Shown piece by piece: positions 54,292-64,000 of a DNA stretch of 64,000 nt (its first letter is position 1; each line of letters starts with the position of its first letter). The notes under the pieces are model-generated. The model searched no databases. It was given only the letters and a program-made list of their open reading frames with translations, and was not told the origin of the DNA. This DNA is from Mesorhizobium huakuii (GTDB taxonomy: Bacteria; Pseudomonadota; Alphaproteobacteria; Rhizobiales; Rhizobiaceae). The position numbers were made by a program, and so were the translations under genes. The stretch lies in assembly GCF_014189455.1 (NCBI RefSeq), contig NZ_CP050296.1, forward strand, positions 620,001-684,000. The letters run 5' to 3'.

Positions 54292-55173
54292 CTACTCCGG
54301 CGACGGCACCGGCGGCTTCGAGGTCAGCGCCGTGCCGGCGGCCGCGACAACGACCGCGGCAATGCCGGCCAGCTGCGGCGGGGTCAGGCTCTCATGCAGG
54401 AACAGGAAGCCGGCCAGCGCGCCCAGTCCCGGCTCCAGGCAGGTCAGCGTGCCGTAGATGCGGGCCGGCATGCGGGTCAGCGCCACCATCTCCAGGAAGA
54501 ACGGCAGCGCGCTCGAAAACAGGCCGACGAGCAGCGCGCTGACCAGGATCGACGGTGCCAGCAGCCCCGTTCCCGCCTGCGCCACGCCGAAGGGCAGCAC
54601 CAGCACGGCGGCGATCGCCATACCGTAGGCGGTGGTGCGGGTGCCGAGCTCGGCACCCGCCTTCTGCGCCAGCACGATGTAGAGCGCCCAGAACCCGCCG
54701 GCCGCCAGCGCCAGCATCACCCCGATCGGATCGAGCGGCTGCAGCGAATGAATGAAGGGCGACAACAGGATGATGCCGGCCACTGCCAGCGCGATCCAGG
54801 CAAAATCGCTGGCCCGCCGCGAGGTCAGCGTCGCCACCAGCAGCGGCCCGGAAAATTCGAGCGCCACCGCGACACCGAGCGGGATCCTGGCAAGGGCTGC
54901 ATAGAACAGCAGGTTGAGCGCGCCGAGCGTCACGCCATAGGCGACCAGCCACGGCAAGGTGGCGCGCGTCGGCCGCATCTGCCAGGGCCGCAGCACCGCG
55001 ATCAGCATCAGCGCGCCGATGACCAGCCGCAACGTCGTTGTGCCCTGCGCGCCGATCTGTGGGAACAGCGTCTTGGCGAAGGTGGCGCCGATCTGGATCG
55101 ACACCATGGCCCCCATCAGCGCCGCGACAGGCAAGGGCGCTGCTTCGCGACGGGCAATTGGCGTCGATGTCAC
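54292..55173 (-). CDS. EamA/DMT-family exporter (RhtA-like)
   Basis: A 293-residue inner-membrane protein with about ten hydrophobic helices and two EamA halves. Family-type segments are GATFAKTLFPQIGAQGTTTL, ALEFSGPLLVATL and FFLEMVALTRMPARIYGTL. I chose GTG at 55173, which gives MTSTPIARREAAPLPV before the first helix; the frame is open upstream but that stretch is Arg/Pro/Gly-rich. Likely an amino-acid or metabolite exporter. The stop is shared in sequence with the fragment at 51950. Confidence 0.85.
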   Translation of the reverse strand: MTSTPIARREAAPLPVAALMGAMVSIQIGATFAKTLFPQIGAQGTTTLRLVIGALMLIAVLRPWQMRPTRATLPWLVAYGVTLGALNLLFYAALARIPLGVAVALEFSGPLLVATLTSRRASDFAWIALAVAGIILLSPFIHSLQPLDPIGVMLALAAGGFWALYIVLAQKAGAELGTRTTAYGMAIAAVLVLPFGVAQAGTGLLAPSILVSALLVGLFSSALPFFLEMVALTRMPARIYGTLTCLEPGLGALAGFLFLHESLTPPQLAGIAAVVVAAAGTALTSKPPVPSPE

Positions 55174-55357
55174 TTGGGTTTCATCCTTCCCTGCCGGGCA
55201 TCCGCGCGACCCGGCGGCATGGCTGGCAGCTATGGCCTGCCCGGGCGGGCCTGTCGTGAGGCACGGGACGACAGTCGGCTGGGGCAAGCGCTGGCATCGG
55301 GTCCGGAAGTCGGGGAACACCCTTCCGGCCATTCACGGCATGCTTGGGGCTGCCTGC

Positions 55358-56443
55358 CTAAGCGGCGGCGGCAACAGAGCGCTTGAAGACGATGGTGACC
55401 CGCGTGCCCTTGCCGGCGCTCGAATTCACGTCGAATTCCGCCTTGGCGTTCTCGGTCAGCGAACGCGCGATCAGCGCGCCGAGCTTGCCGGGCTTGGGCC
55501 AGGTCTCGCCTTCGGGCAGGCCGATGCCGTCGTCGGCGATCACAATACGGCAGCCATCGCCGTTGACGATGCTGTGCAGTGTGATCGTGCCGCCGTCGCG
55601 CCCTTTGAAGGCATGCTTGAGCGCATTGGTCAAAAGCTCGTTCACCACCAGCCCGGTTGGCATGGCGACGTTGACCGACACCGGATAGGTATCGACCTTC
55701 ATGTCGAGGCGAATTCCCTCGACCGCATGCGAGTTCATCACCGCCGATGCGATCTGGCTGAGATAGACGCCGAGATCGACCTCGTCCTTGTGATCGTCGC
55801 CCGACAGCGTCTGGTAAAGGATCGCCAGCGCGTCGACGCGGCCGGCCAGCCTCTCGAACCGCTTCTGGTCCGGCTCCATCGCATTGCGCGTCTCCAGCCG
55901 GATCAGCGCGGTGATCATCTGCAGATTGTTTTTCACCCGGTGCTGCAATTCGCGCAGCAGCGTGTCCTTCTCGCGCACGAGTTCCTCGACCGAAGCTGCA
56001 TCCTCGGTCTCGCCATGGGCCGAGACGTCGACCAGCGCAACCAGCCGGAAGCAGACCTTGCCATTGTCGTCCTCGATGACGTTGGAATAGGCGTCGACGA
56101 TCGCCGGCGTGTCCTCGGCCCGCTCCAGCCGGAACGTACCGACAAAATCGGTCTCCTCGACCAACGCTTCGAACAGTGCGCGGTCCTTCTGCTGGTGCAG
56201 GCCGGTGCCGGAAAGTGCCGCCCAGTGCTTCTGGGCGAGCCTGGCCGCCTTCAGCCCTGACAGCTTCTCGAATTCCGGGTTGGCATAGACGACGCGCTCC
56301 TTCGCGCCGAGGTCCGAGACGGCAATGGCGATCGGCACCTGGTCGAGGAACTTCTTGAACTGTTCGCTTTCCAGCGCGCTGGCAAGGTCCGGCGTATCGA
56401 GCAACTGCTCGACCGCTTCGGCCTTCTGTGTGTCGGATGTCAT
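55358..56443 (-). CDS. PAS-containing HWE/HisKA_2 histidine kinase
   Basis: A 361-residue soluble sensor kinase. PAS/PAC domain (FLDQVPIAIAVSDLGAKERV, VYANPEFEKLSG), then the HisKA_2 box LLRELQHRVKNNLQMI with phospho-His168, the N-box NELLTNALKHAFKG and G-box DDGIGLPEG. Of the kind found in alphaproteobacterial general-stress or light signalling. No response regulator is adjacent. No transmembrane helix is visible. Confidence 0.92.
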   Translation of the reverse strand: MTSDTQKAEAVEQLLDTPDLASALESEQFKKFLDQVPIAIAVSDLGAKERVVYANPEFEKLSGLKAARLAQKHWAALSGTGLHQQKDRALFEALVEETDFVGTFRLERAEDTPAIVDAYSNVIEDDNGKVCFRLVALVDVSAHGETEDAASVEELVREKDTLLRELQHRVKNNLQMITALIRLETRNAMEPDQKRFERLAGRVDALAILYQTLSGDDHKDEVDLGVYLSQIASAVMNSHAVEGIRLDMKVDTYPVSVNVAMPTGLVVNELLTNALKHAFKGRDGGTITLHSIVNGDGCRIVIADDGIGLPEGETWPKPGKLGALIARSLTENAKAEFDVNSSAGKGTRVTIVFKRSVAAAA

Positions 56444-56570
56444 CTGCGGCGCCTGTGCTGTGCGTGAGCGCCATCAGTATCAGCGATAGGGTGCGCCTGC
56501 CATCACAATGCAGGAGGAGGCTGGCACCTGCCTCCGCGTCAGGGCGCCAAATCGGTCGCCCGCCCCCGGT

Positions 56571-57257
56571 TCAGGCGCTGAACGACACGCCCCTGCGGCG
56601 CATTCCGGCCTGCACGCCGCGCACGATCAGCCGGGAGAGCATTTCCATGTCCCAGGGCATTCCCGGACGCCAGACATCCAGCAGCAGGGCTATGCGACCT
56701 TCATCGGCGTTGTTCATCACCTCGTGCGGGTAGGTGTCGTCCCACAACATGCCTTCGCCGTCGGTGATCCGCTTCTCCTGATGGTTGATCATCATGATGG
56801 TTGCCGGGCGGCCATCGGCCTGGCGCGGGATGACCAGGCCAAGGTGGAACCGCATGATGCCGCGGAACGGTCCGCGGTGGGCGGGTATGTGCTTGCGCGG
56901 CGCGAGGAACGAGATAGCCGCCGATTTGACTTCGGGGCATTCGGCAAGCAACCGGCTGAGAACCGGCATCCGCGCCAGGTTCTCCGGAACAGTCATGTCA
57001 TAGGCCTTGAGCACGAACATGCGCCAGTCGAGCCCGTCATTGGCCGAGATATCGGCCTGCTCGGGCATGATGTCGTGGAAGCGCGGGACCTTGCCCAGAT
57101 GCACGCCCAGCGCTTCGTCGCGGATGTCGCGCCAGGCATTGGTGAATTTCGCCGCGTTCGGAAATTCGGTGGCGGTATCGAGGATCGCCGGCGCGTCTAT
57201 GCGCTTTTCATAGACACGCCGGATCACATCGGATGCAAGATCGTAGGTACGGGACAT
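56571..57257 (-). CDS. Aspartyl/asparaginyl beta-hydroxylase family protein
   Basis: A 228-residue 2-oxoglutarate/iron oxygenase. Visible are the HxRGPFRG motif (AHRGPFRGIMRFHLGL), ending in DDTYPHEVMNNADEGRIALL with a second His, and the Arg in RIALLLDVWRP. The family hydroxylates Asp/Asn or lipid A in bacteria (LpxO-like). Cytoplasmic, no signal. Convergent features are absent, and it lies next to the outer-membrane factor gene but is not part of it. Confidence 0.88.
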   Translation of the reverse strand: MSRTYDLASDVIRRVYEKRIDAPAILDTATEFPNAAKFTNAWRDIRDEALGVHLGKVPRFHDIMPEQADISANDGLDWRMFVLKAYDMTVPENLARMPVLSRLLAECPEVKSAAISFLAPRKHIPAHRGPFRGIMRFHLGLVIPRQADGRPATIMMINHQEKRITDGEGMLWDDTYPHEVMNNADEGRIALLLDVWRPGMPWDMEMLSRLIVRGVQAGMRRRGVSFSA

Positions 57258-57315
57258 CGCATTGCCTCCACGACATTTTAAACGGACGGCCCCCGGTTTT
57301 GCTTACACATTTAGT

Positions 57316-58760
57316 TCACTGCGACGTCATCGTGGCCAGCCGTGGCCCGGTCTTGACGTCGACGATCTCGGGCTTGCTGCTGTCGACCGCACCATCCCAG
57401 CCGCCGCCGAGCGCCTTGTTGAGGGCGATGTAGTTGGTGGCCAGAAGGACGCGGCTTTGCAGCAGGGAATCCTCGGCTGAGTAGAGCGAGCGCTGGGCGT
57501 CGAGCACGTCGAGCAGGCTGGTCTCGCCGGCCTTGTAGAGCGTGCCTTCGAGGCTCGCCGCCTCGCCATAGGATTTCGCCGACGCGGCAAGCTTGCTGAT
57601 CCGGATGCGCTCCTGCGCCATCAGCACCAGCGCATTCTCGACATCCTCGAGCGCGGTCAGCACCGAGGCGCGGTAGGCGATGAAATACTGGTCGCGCTGC
57701 GCGCGGGCGACGTCGGCGGCCGCCTGCAGCTGCCCTGCATTGAACAGCGGCACGCTGAGCGACGGCCCGAAAGACCAGCCGATCGACGAATTCTTGCCGA
57801 GATCGCCGAGATTGAGCGCCGCCGTGCTGATGTTTCCCGTCAGGCTGACCGAGGGATAGCGCGCCGCCTCGGCCTGGCCGACCTTGGCGGTGTATTGCGC
57901 ATATTGCCGCTCGGCCATGCGCACATCGGGGCGCGACAAAAGGATGTCGGCGGGAATCCCGGTCGGCATCGGCAGGCGCGGCGACGGGATCGGCTTGCTG
58001 CGCTTCAGCCGCTCGCTGAGTGCCGCCGGCGGCCGGCCGGTGAGCACCGACAGGCGATGCACCGCCTCGGCATAGCTTGCCTCCAGCGTCGGCACCGCGC
58101 CTCGGTGCTGGCCGCCTGCCCCATCGCCTTGGCGACGTCGGCGGCCGTCGCCGACCCCGCCAGCGCCATGGTGCGGGTGAGTTCGGCGGTCTGCCGCTGC
58201 GACACGGCCGAACGCCGGGCGAGCGCGATGCGGGCCTGGTAGCCGCGCGCCTGGGTGTAATAGGACGCGACATCGCCGACCAGGGTCAGCAGCGTCGAGC
58301 GCAGCTCCTCCTCAGACGCGTCCACACCGTAGCGCGCCGCCTCGACGCCCCTGCGGTTGGCGCCGAACAGGTCGAGCTCCCAGCTGGCGTCGAAGCCTGC
58401 CTGGTATTCTGCGTAGATGGAATTGGTTCCCGATGTGGTCTCGGCCGACTTGTTGCGCGTCACCGAGCCGGAGCCGTCCACCGACGGCAGCAATGTGCCG
58501 GCGCTCTGGCGGTAGCTGGCGCGCGCTTCGCGGATCTTGGCCTTAGCGGTGGCGACGTCGAGATTGCCGGCGACGGCTTCCTCGACAAGCGTGTTGAGCT
58601 GCGGATCGCGCAGCCGCTGCCACCATTGCGACAGTTGCGCCGGCTGGACGGATTTCGTCGGCTTCTCACCGCTCCAGTTCGCCGGCATCGGCAGGATGGG
58701 CGTGCGATAGTCCGGGCCAACGACGCATCCGGCGAGCAAAACAGCCGTAATCATGGGCAC
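57316..58760 (-). pseudogene. Outer-membrane efflux factor (OprM/NodT family lipoprotein), frameshifted
   Basis: The first frame starts with a lipobox (TAVLLAGC, so Cys-anchored) and RND-type outer-membrane factor features (VVGPDYRTP, SQWWQRLRDPQLNTLVEEA, ANRRGVEAARYGVDASEEEL). It breaks at about 58096 and the neighbouring frame resumes VPTLEASYAEAVHRLSVLTG, then DILLSRPDVRMAERQYAQ and AALNLGDLGKNSSIGW to 57316. One base seems missing at 58096. Repaired length is about 480 residues. It is the outer-membrane part of the RND operon just upstream. The exact start (GTG 58760 or ATG 58754) is uncertain. Confidence 0.83.
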
Positions 58761-58815
58761 AATGAGCCGCCCCGCGCCACCGGGCCACGTTCAAAACCTG
58801 TCATGGAAAGTTTCC

Positions 58816-61800
58816 TTATTGCTGGTTGGCCGTCGCCGGCTTCTCGTCGCTGCCCTGCCCAGAATCTTGTTTGGCCGCGCCGCCCTTGAAGATGCGCCGC
58901 ACCGTGACGAACAGCAGCGGCACCAGGAACACGCCGATCACCGTCGCCGCGATCATGCCGCCCATGACGCCGATGCCGACCGAATTCTGCGCGCCGGAGC
59001 CGGCGCCGCTGGCAATCGCGAGCGGCGTGACGCCGAGGATGAAGGCCAGCGACGTCATCAGGATCGGCCGCAGTCGTTGTCGCGCCGCCTCCAGCGTCGC
59101 CTCGACCAGCCCCATGCCCGCCGCCTGCCGCTCGATGGCGAACTCGACGATGAGGATGGCGTTCTTGGAAGCCAGGCCGATCGTGGTCAGCAGGCCGACC
59201 TTGAAATAGACGTCGTTGGTCTGGCCGAAGAGTGTCGCCGCCGCCAGCGCGCCGAAAATGCCGATCGGCACCGACAGCATGACCGCGAACGGGATCGACC
59301 AGCTCTCATAAAGCGCCGCCAGGCACAGGAACACGACCAGCGCCGAGATCGCATAGAGCGACAGTGCCTGGTTGCCCGAAAGCCGTTCCTGATGCGACAG
59401 GCCGGTCCACTCATGCGAATAGCCGGCCGGCAGCTGCGCCACCAGCCTGTCGATCTCATCCATGGCCGCACCCGAGCTTACGCCCGCGGCCGCCGCGCCC
59501 TGGATCTCGACCGCCGCCGAGCCATTGTAGCGTTCCAGCCGCGGCGAACCGAATGTCCAGTGGCTGGAGGTGAAGGCCGAGAACGGCACCATGGCGCCGC
59601 TGGCATTGCGAACCTGCCATTTGTCCAGATCTTCCGGCTGCATGCGGAAGTTCGCGTCCGACTGCATATAGACCGGCTTCACCCGCCCGCGGTCGATGAA
59701 GTCGTTGACGTAGTCGCTGCCCCAGGCGCTCGACAGTGTGTTGTTGATGTCGGCGAGGCTGACGCCGAGCGCGCTGGCCTTTTCCTGGTCGATGTCGACA
59801 GAGAATTGCGGCTGGTCCTCCTGGCCGTTGGGCCTTGTGGCGGTGAGCAGCTTGCTCTGTGCCGCGAGGCCCAGAAGCTGGTTGCGCGTCTGGATCAGCG
59901 CGTCATGGCCGGCGCCGTTGACGTCCTGGAGGTAGAAATCGAAGCCGTTGGTGTTGCCAAAACCCTGGATCGCGGGCGGGGCAAGCGCGAAGACCTGCGC
60001 GTCCCTGATCTTGCGGAAGGCACCCATGGCACGGCCGGCGACCGCTTGCGCCGCCAGGGCCGGCGATGAGCGCTCGCTGAATTCCTTCAGCGGCACGAAA
60101 GCAATACCAACATTCTGCCCGGCGCCGCCGAAGCCGAAGCCGGAAGCGGTGAAGACGCCTTGGACAGCGTCCTTTTCCTCCTTGAGATAATGATCGGTCA
60201 CCTCAGCCAGCACACGCTCGGTCCGGTCCTGTGTCGCACCGACCGGCAGCGACACGCTGGTGATCAGGATGCCCTGGTCCTCTTCCGGCAGGAACGAGCT
60301 CGGCAGCCGGGCAAACATCCAGCCCATGGCGATGACGATGGCGAGGAACACGGCGAGGAAGCGCCAGGACCGATTGATGATCCCGTGCGAGCCGTCGCGA
60401 TAGGCCGTCGTGCCGCGATCGAAGACGCGGTTGAACCAGCCGAACGGGCCGGTCTGCGTCGCATGGTCCTTGGGCCGCCGCAGGATCGTGGCGCACAGCG
60501 CCGGCGTCAGCACAAGTGCCACCAGCACGGACAGCACCATGGCCGAAACGATGGTCACCGAGAACTGCCGGTAGATGATGCCGGTCGAGCCGCCGAAAAA
60601 GGCCATCGGCACGAACACCGCCGACAGCACGGTGGCGATGCCGACCAGCGCGCCGGTGATCTCGTTCATCGATTTTCGCGTCGCCTCCTTAGGCGATAGA
60701 TCTTCCTCCTGCATGACGCGCTCGACATTCTCGACGACGACGATGGCGTCGTCGACCAGCAGGCCGATGGCCAGCACCATGGCGAACATGGTCAGCGTGT
60801 TGACCGAATAGCCGAACAGCGACAGCACGCCGAACGTGCCGAGCAGCACCACCGGCACGGCGATGGTCGGGATGATCGTCGCCCGCAGATTCTGCAGGAA
60901 GATGAACATCACCAGGAACACCAGCACGATCGCCTCGGCCAGTGTCTTGACCACCTCCTCGATCGACAGCCGCACGAAGGGTGAGGTGTCGTAGGGATAG
61001 ACGACCTCGACACCTTGCGGGAAGGTCGAGCTCAGCCGGTTGATCGTCGAGCGCACCGCTTCCGCGGTGCTGATGGCGTTGGCGCCGGTTGCGAGGTTGA
61101 TGGCGACGCCGGCCGCCGGCTGGCCGTTGTATCTGGCTTGCGTCGTATAGCTCTCGGCGCCGAGCTCTACGGTGGCGACGTCGTTGAGGCGAACCAGCGA
61201 ACCGTCGGTCTGGCTTTTCAGGATGATGTTGCGGAACTGTTCGGCGGTCTGCAGCCGGCTCTTGGCCGTCACCGTGGCGTTGAGCTGCTGGCCCTTGCGT
61301 TGCGGCATGCCGCCGAGCTGGCCGGCCGAGACCTGCGTGTTCTGCGCCTCGATCGCCGAGGCCACGTCGCTCGGCATCAGCGTGTATTTGGCGAGCTTGT
61401 CGGGATCGAGCCAGATGCGCATGGCATAGCTGGAGCCGAACAGCTGCGTCGAGCCGACGCCTTCGACGCGCTTCAGCGTGTCGTTTATGGTCGAGTCGAC
61501 ATAGTCGGCAAGGTCGGTCGAGTTCATCTTGCCGTCGCTGGAGACGAAGCCGATGACCATCAGGAAGCCGGTCGAGGATTTCGAGACGGTGATGCCGTTG
61601 CTCTGCACCACTTGCGGCAGCTGCGACTGCACCAGCTGCAGCTTGTTCTGCGTCTGCACCTGGGCGGTGTCGGGATCGGCCGCACTGGTGAAGGTCAGCG
61701 TGATCGTGGCCGCACCGGTCGAGGTCGAGGTCGCCGTCATATAGTCGAGATTGTCGATGCCGGTCATGCCTTGCTCGATGACCTTGGTCACCGAATTCTC

Positions 61801-61971
61801 GACCGTTTGCGCGTCGGCGCCGGGATAATTGGCGCTGATGTTGACCGTGGTCGGCGCGATCTGCGGATATTGCGAAATCGGCAGCGTGGTGAGCGCGAGC
61901 AAGCCGCCCAGCATGATCACGATGGCGATCACCCAGGCGAAGATCGGCCGGTTGATGAAGAATGCTGACAT
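58816..61971 (-). CDS. RND multidrug efflux pump, AcrB/MexB type
   Basis: A 1051-residue inner-membrane pump, full length. The N-terminus [18 protein letters not shown], the [20 protein letters not shown] porter region and [13 protein letters not shown] are typical. Repeated transmembrane blocks carry the proton-relay Asp-Asp pair in [13 protein letters not shown]. Ends with [16 protein letters not shown]. Starts 3 bp after the stop of the periplasmic adaptor gene, so they are one operon with the outer-membrane factor. Substrates are unknown. Confidence 0.95.
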   Translation of the reverse strand: MSAFFINRPIFAWVIAIVIMLGGLLALTTLPISQYPQIAPTTVNISANYPGADAQTVENSVTKVIEQGMTGIDNLDYMTATSTSTGAATITLTFTSAADPDTAQVQTQNKLQLVQSQLPQVVQSNGITVSKSSTGFLMVIGFVSSDGKMNSTDLADYVDSTINDTLKRVEGVGSTQLFGSSYAMRIWLDPDKLAKYTLMPSDVASAIEAQNTQVSAGQLGGMPQRKGQQLNATVTAKSRLQTAEQFRNIILKSQTDGSLVRLNDVATVELGAESYTTQARYNGQPAAGVAINLATGANAISTAEAVRSTINRLSSTFPQGVEVVYPYDTSPFVRLSIEEVVKTLAEAIVLVFLVMFIFLQNLRATIIPTIAVPVVLLGTFGVLSLFGYSVNTLTMFAMVLAIGLLVDDAIVVVENVERVMQEEDLSPKEATRKSMNEITGALVGIATVLSAVFVPMAFFGGSTGIIYRQFSVTIVSAMVLSVLVALVLTPALCATILRRPKDHATQTGPFGWFNRVFDRGTTAYRDGSHGIINRSWRFLAVFLAIVIAMGWMFARLPSSFLPEEDQGILITSVSLPVGATQDRTERVLAEVTDHYLKEEKDAVQGVFTASGFGFGGAGQNVGIAFVPLKEFSERSSPALAAQAVAGRAMGAFRKIRDAQVFALAPPAIQGFGNTNGFDFYLQDVNGAGHDALIQTRNQLLGLAAQSKLLTATRPNGQEDQPQFSVDIDQEKASALGVSLADINNTLSSAWGSDYVNDFIDRGRVKPVYMQSDANFRMQPEDLDKWQVRNASGAMVPFSAFTSSHWTFGSPRLERYNGSAAVEIQGAAAAGVSSGAAMDEIDRLVAQLPAGYSHEWTGLSHQERLSGNQALSLYAISALVVFLCLAALYESWSIPFAVMLSVPIGIFGALAAATLFGQTNDVYFKVGLLTTIGLASKNAILIVEFAIERQAAGMGLVEATLEAARQRLRPILMTSLAFILGVTPLAIASGAGSGAQNSVGIGVMGGMIAATVIGVFLVPLLFVTVRRIFKGGAAKQDSGQGSDEKPATANQQ

Positions 61972-61974
61972 CGC

Positions 61975-63234
61975 TCAGTTCCCGGTCGACTGGCTGCTAT
62001 CGGCCATCTTGGGCGTGGAAGATATGGAAGAAGAGGTCTGTGCCCGGTCCTTGACCTCGCCGGTCGTCTCGTCGATCGTCACTTCGACGCCCGTCGCGTC
62101 GCCGCCGGGGCGCACCAGTTGCAGGCCCTCGACGATGACGCGGTCGCCGTCGCCAACGCCTGAATCCACCAGCCAGTTGTTGCCGACGCTGTTGCGCACG
62201 GCCAGCACGCGCGTCTCGACTTTCCCTTGCGCGTTGATGACCATGGCGGTCGCCTCGCCCTTGGTGTTGCGGGTGACGCCGCGCTGCGGCACCAGGAAAC
62301 TGTTCTGGGCGACGCCCTCTTCGACCAGCGCCCGCACATACATGCCCGGCAGAAGCAGGCGGTCGGGATTGGGGAACTCGGCCCGCAGCGCAAAGGTGCC
62401 GGTGGTCTGGTCGACATTGGCGCCGGCGAATTCCAGCTTGCCGGTCTGGTTATAGATGGTGCCGTTCTCGAGCTTCAGCTTGACGCTGACATTGGGGCCG
62501 CTGAACTTCAGCCGGCCCTCATTGATAGCCTGGCGCAGATTGAGCAAATTGGTGCTCGACTGCGTGACGTCGACATTGATCGGATCGAGCGAACGGATGG
62601 TGGTGAGCAAGGTGTCCTGATTGGCGGTGACCAGGGCGCCTGGCGTCAGCGACGACTTGTCGATGCGGCCGGCGATCGGCGCGGTGATCTTGGTGTAGTC
62701 GAGATTGATGCGCGCGGTTTCGACACTGGCCTTGGCAGACGCCACATCCGCATTGGCCTGGGCCAGCGTTGCCGCGGCATCGTCGTAATCCTGTTTGGAA
62801 ACAACGTTCTGCTTCAACAAGCCGGCATAGCGGTCGAACTTGGCCTGCGCCGTCGGCACCGCCGCTTCGGCCTTCTGCTGGGCTGCCTGCGCGCTGTCAT
62901 AGGCGGCCTGGTAGCTCGCCGGATCGATGAGGTAGAGCGGCTGCCCGACCACCACCTCGCTGCCCTCTTTGAACAGCCGTGCCTGGATGATGCCGTTGAC
63001 CTGCGGGCGCACATCGGCGGTGAGCGAGGCTGACGTGCGTCCCGGCAGTTCGGCCGTGATCGCCACCGATTGCGGATGCAGCGTGACGACGCCGACCTCC
63101 GGCTTGCCGACGCCGCCCATGCCGGCGGGAGCTTTGCTCCCCTCCTGCGAACAGGCCGCCAGAAGAACCGTGGTGATGAGTATCGCCGCGAGCCGGCGGA
63201 CCGGCAGGGAGGACGGACTAGACTGGATAGACAT
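61975..63234 (-). CDS. RND efflux periplasmic adaptor (AcrA/MexA family lipoprotein)
   Basis: A 419-residue membrane fusion protein. Signal with lipobox (TTVLLAACSQEG, Cys-anchored), the barrel-sandwich motif PEVGVVTLHPQSVAITAEL, the alpha-hairpin (AAQQKAEAAVPTAQAKFDRY) and LPGMYVRALVEEGVAQNSFL. I chose ATG 63234. It overlaps the end of the upstream RND pump gene by 17 bp, indicating a single transcript. Confidence 0.94.
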   Translation of the reverse strand: MSIQSSPSSLPVRRLAAILITTVLLAACSQEGSKAPAGMGGVGKPEVGVVTLHPQSVAITAELPGRTSASLTADVRPQVNGIIQARLFKEGSEVVVGQPLYLIDPASYQAAYDSAQAAQQKAEAAVPTAQAKFDRYAGLLKQNVVSKQDYDDAAATLAQANADVASAKASVETARINLDYTKITAPIAGRIDKSSLTPGALVTANQDTLLTTIRSLDPINVDVTQSSTNLLNLRQAINEGRLKFSGPNVSVKLKLENGTIYNQTGKLEFAGANVDQTTGTFALRAEFPNPDRLLLPGMYVRALVEEGVAQNSFLVPQRGVTRNTKGEATAMVINAQGKVETRVLAVRNSVGNNWLVDSGVGDGDRVIVEGLQLVRPGGDATGVEVTIDETTGEVKDRAQTSSSISSTPKMADSSQSTGN

Positions 63235-64000
63235 GGCCTGGATGATCTTTCGCTGGAGTTGCGGTCGCCGTCTGGCTGTCGGGATCGGAGCGTTCCACCA
63301 GCAGCCGCGCGAGATGCCGGCCGAGGAAGCGCTGGATGTCGTCCATGAAGGTGTAGACGACGGGAACATAGACGAGGCTGAGCACGGTCGAGGAGATGAG
63401 TCCGCCGATCACGGCGATCGCCATCGGCGCCCGCGTCTCGGCGTCCGCGCCGATGCCGAGCGCGATCGGCAACATGCCGGCGCCCATGGCGATCGATGTC
63501 ATGACGATGGGCCGTGCCCGCTTGCGGGCGGCGTCGAGCAGTGCGTCGAGGCGGCTCATGCCACGCTCCTTCTCGGCGACCAGGGCGTACTCGACAAGCA
63601 AGATCGAGTTCTTGGCCGCAATGCCCATCAGCATCAATATCCCGATCAGCGGCGATATACCAAGCGCCTTGCCGGTCATCAGCATGAAGCCGAGCGCACC
63701 GCCAATCGAAAGCGGCAGCGCGACCAGGATGGTCACCGGCTGCACGAAGCCTCGAAACAGCAGCACCAGCGTCAGGTACATCAGCAGAATGCCTGCGGCG
63801 ATCGCGGTGGCGAAGCCGGAAAACAGCTCCTGCATGCGCTGAGCGTCGCCGCGCGCCAGCTCTTGCACGCCGGCCGGCAGATTGCGCATCGCCGGCAAGG
63901 CGTGGATGGAAGCGGTCCCCTGGCCGAGCGTCAGGCCGGAAAGATCCGCCTCGACCGTGGCGCTGCGGCTGCGCCCCACCCTGGTGATGCTGTTTGGCCC
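63218..64000 (-). CDS. RND efflux pump, C-terminal part (cut by window edge)
   Basis: The C-terminal 260 residues of a second RND transporter, continuing beyond 64000 (GPNSITRVGRSRSATVEA reads through to the edge). Visible transmembrane blocks include FSGFATAIAAGILLMYLTLV, ILMLMGIAAKNSILLVEYAL and KRARPIVMTSIAMGAGMLPI, the latter two being signature pump motifs. It belongs to the HAE1/CzcA-type family. A second RND pump directly before an adaptor is uncommon; it may have its own adaptor upstream, outside the window. Confidence 0.9.
   Translation of the reverse strand, partial: GPNSITRVGRSRSATVEADLSGLTLGQGTASIHALPAMRNLPAGVQELARGDAQRMQELFSGFATAIAAGILLMYLTLVLLFRGFVQPVTILVALPLSIGGALGFMLMTGKALGISPLIGILMLMGIAAKNSILLVEYALVAEKERGMSRLDALLDAARKRARPIVMTSIAMGAGMLPIALGIGADAETRAPMAIAVIGGLISSTVLSLVYVPVVYTFMDDIQRFLGRHLARLLVERSDPDSQTATATPAKDHPGHVYPV

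Overview
The window is high-GC DNA from an alphaproteobacterium, most likely Mesorhizobium or a close relative in the Rhizobiales. The evidence is a biuret hydrolase very close to the characterised Rhizobium leguminosarum enzyme, a Ros/MucR-type regulator, an HWE-type histidine kinase, many ABC importers with GntR, DeoR and TetR regulators, and rhizobial-style palindromic mosaic elements between genes. I found no tRNA, rRNA or CRISPR array. It reads as an accessory, catabolism-rich chromosomal or megaplasmid segment.

Layout. (1) 1-8372: a minus-strand operon for uptake and hydrolysis of biuret (BMP-family binding protein, two permeases, BiuH, double ATPase, a second isochorismatase-fold amidohydrolase, a cupin, AtzF allophanate hydrolase) with a divergent GntR regulator. 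(2) 8455-14278: a glycosyltransferase/sulfotransferase pair, a DUF6502/DUF5666 pair, and a Ros/MucR-like regulator whose N-terminus looks like a lasso-peptide leader. Three promoters here carry the same 17-bp palindrome between the -35 and -10 boxes. (3) 14302-24727: mixed genes (HerA-like ATPase, GST, aldo/keto reductase, beta-propeller with its regulator, DUF899 protein, alcohol dehydrogenase, bestrophin). (4) 24861-29506: a CUT2 sugar ABC importer with a DeoR regulator. (5) 29656-38209: a TetR regulator followed by two consecutive three-subunit molybdenum aldehyde-oxidoreductase operons of the PaoABC type. (6) 38363-39520: an ISAs1-family insertion sequence. (7) 39550-46458: quinone oxidoreductase/LysR pair, slipin/NfeD pair, LuxR regulator, decayed AraC regulator. 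(8) 46690-51888: a 1732-residue autotransporter with 260-residue repeats, two of them identical at the DNA level. (9) 51950-57257: an unusual repeat-containing membrane protein between two copies of an EamA-gene 3' end, then a histidine kinase and an aspartyl hydroxylase. (10) 57316-64000: an RND efflux operon with two pump genes, running off the window.

Several otherwise intact genes carry a single-base frameshift (atzF, sulfotransferase, bestrophin, sugar ATPase, outer-membrane factor). Either the assembly has residual indel errors or these genes are decaying. The AraC gene, with three frameshifts, looks like a true pseudogene.

The most novel material is the 10.9-14.3 kb region: a shared, strongly palindromic operator tying together surface-sugar enzymes, an HTH-containing DUF6502/DUF5666 pair, and a regulator carrying a RiPP-leader-like N-terminus.
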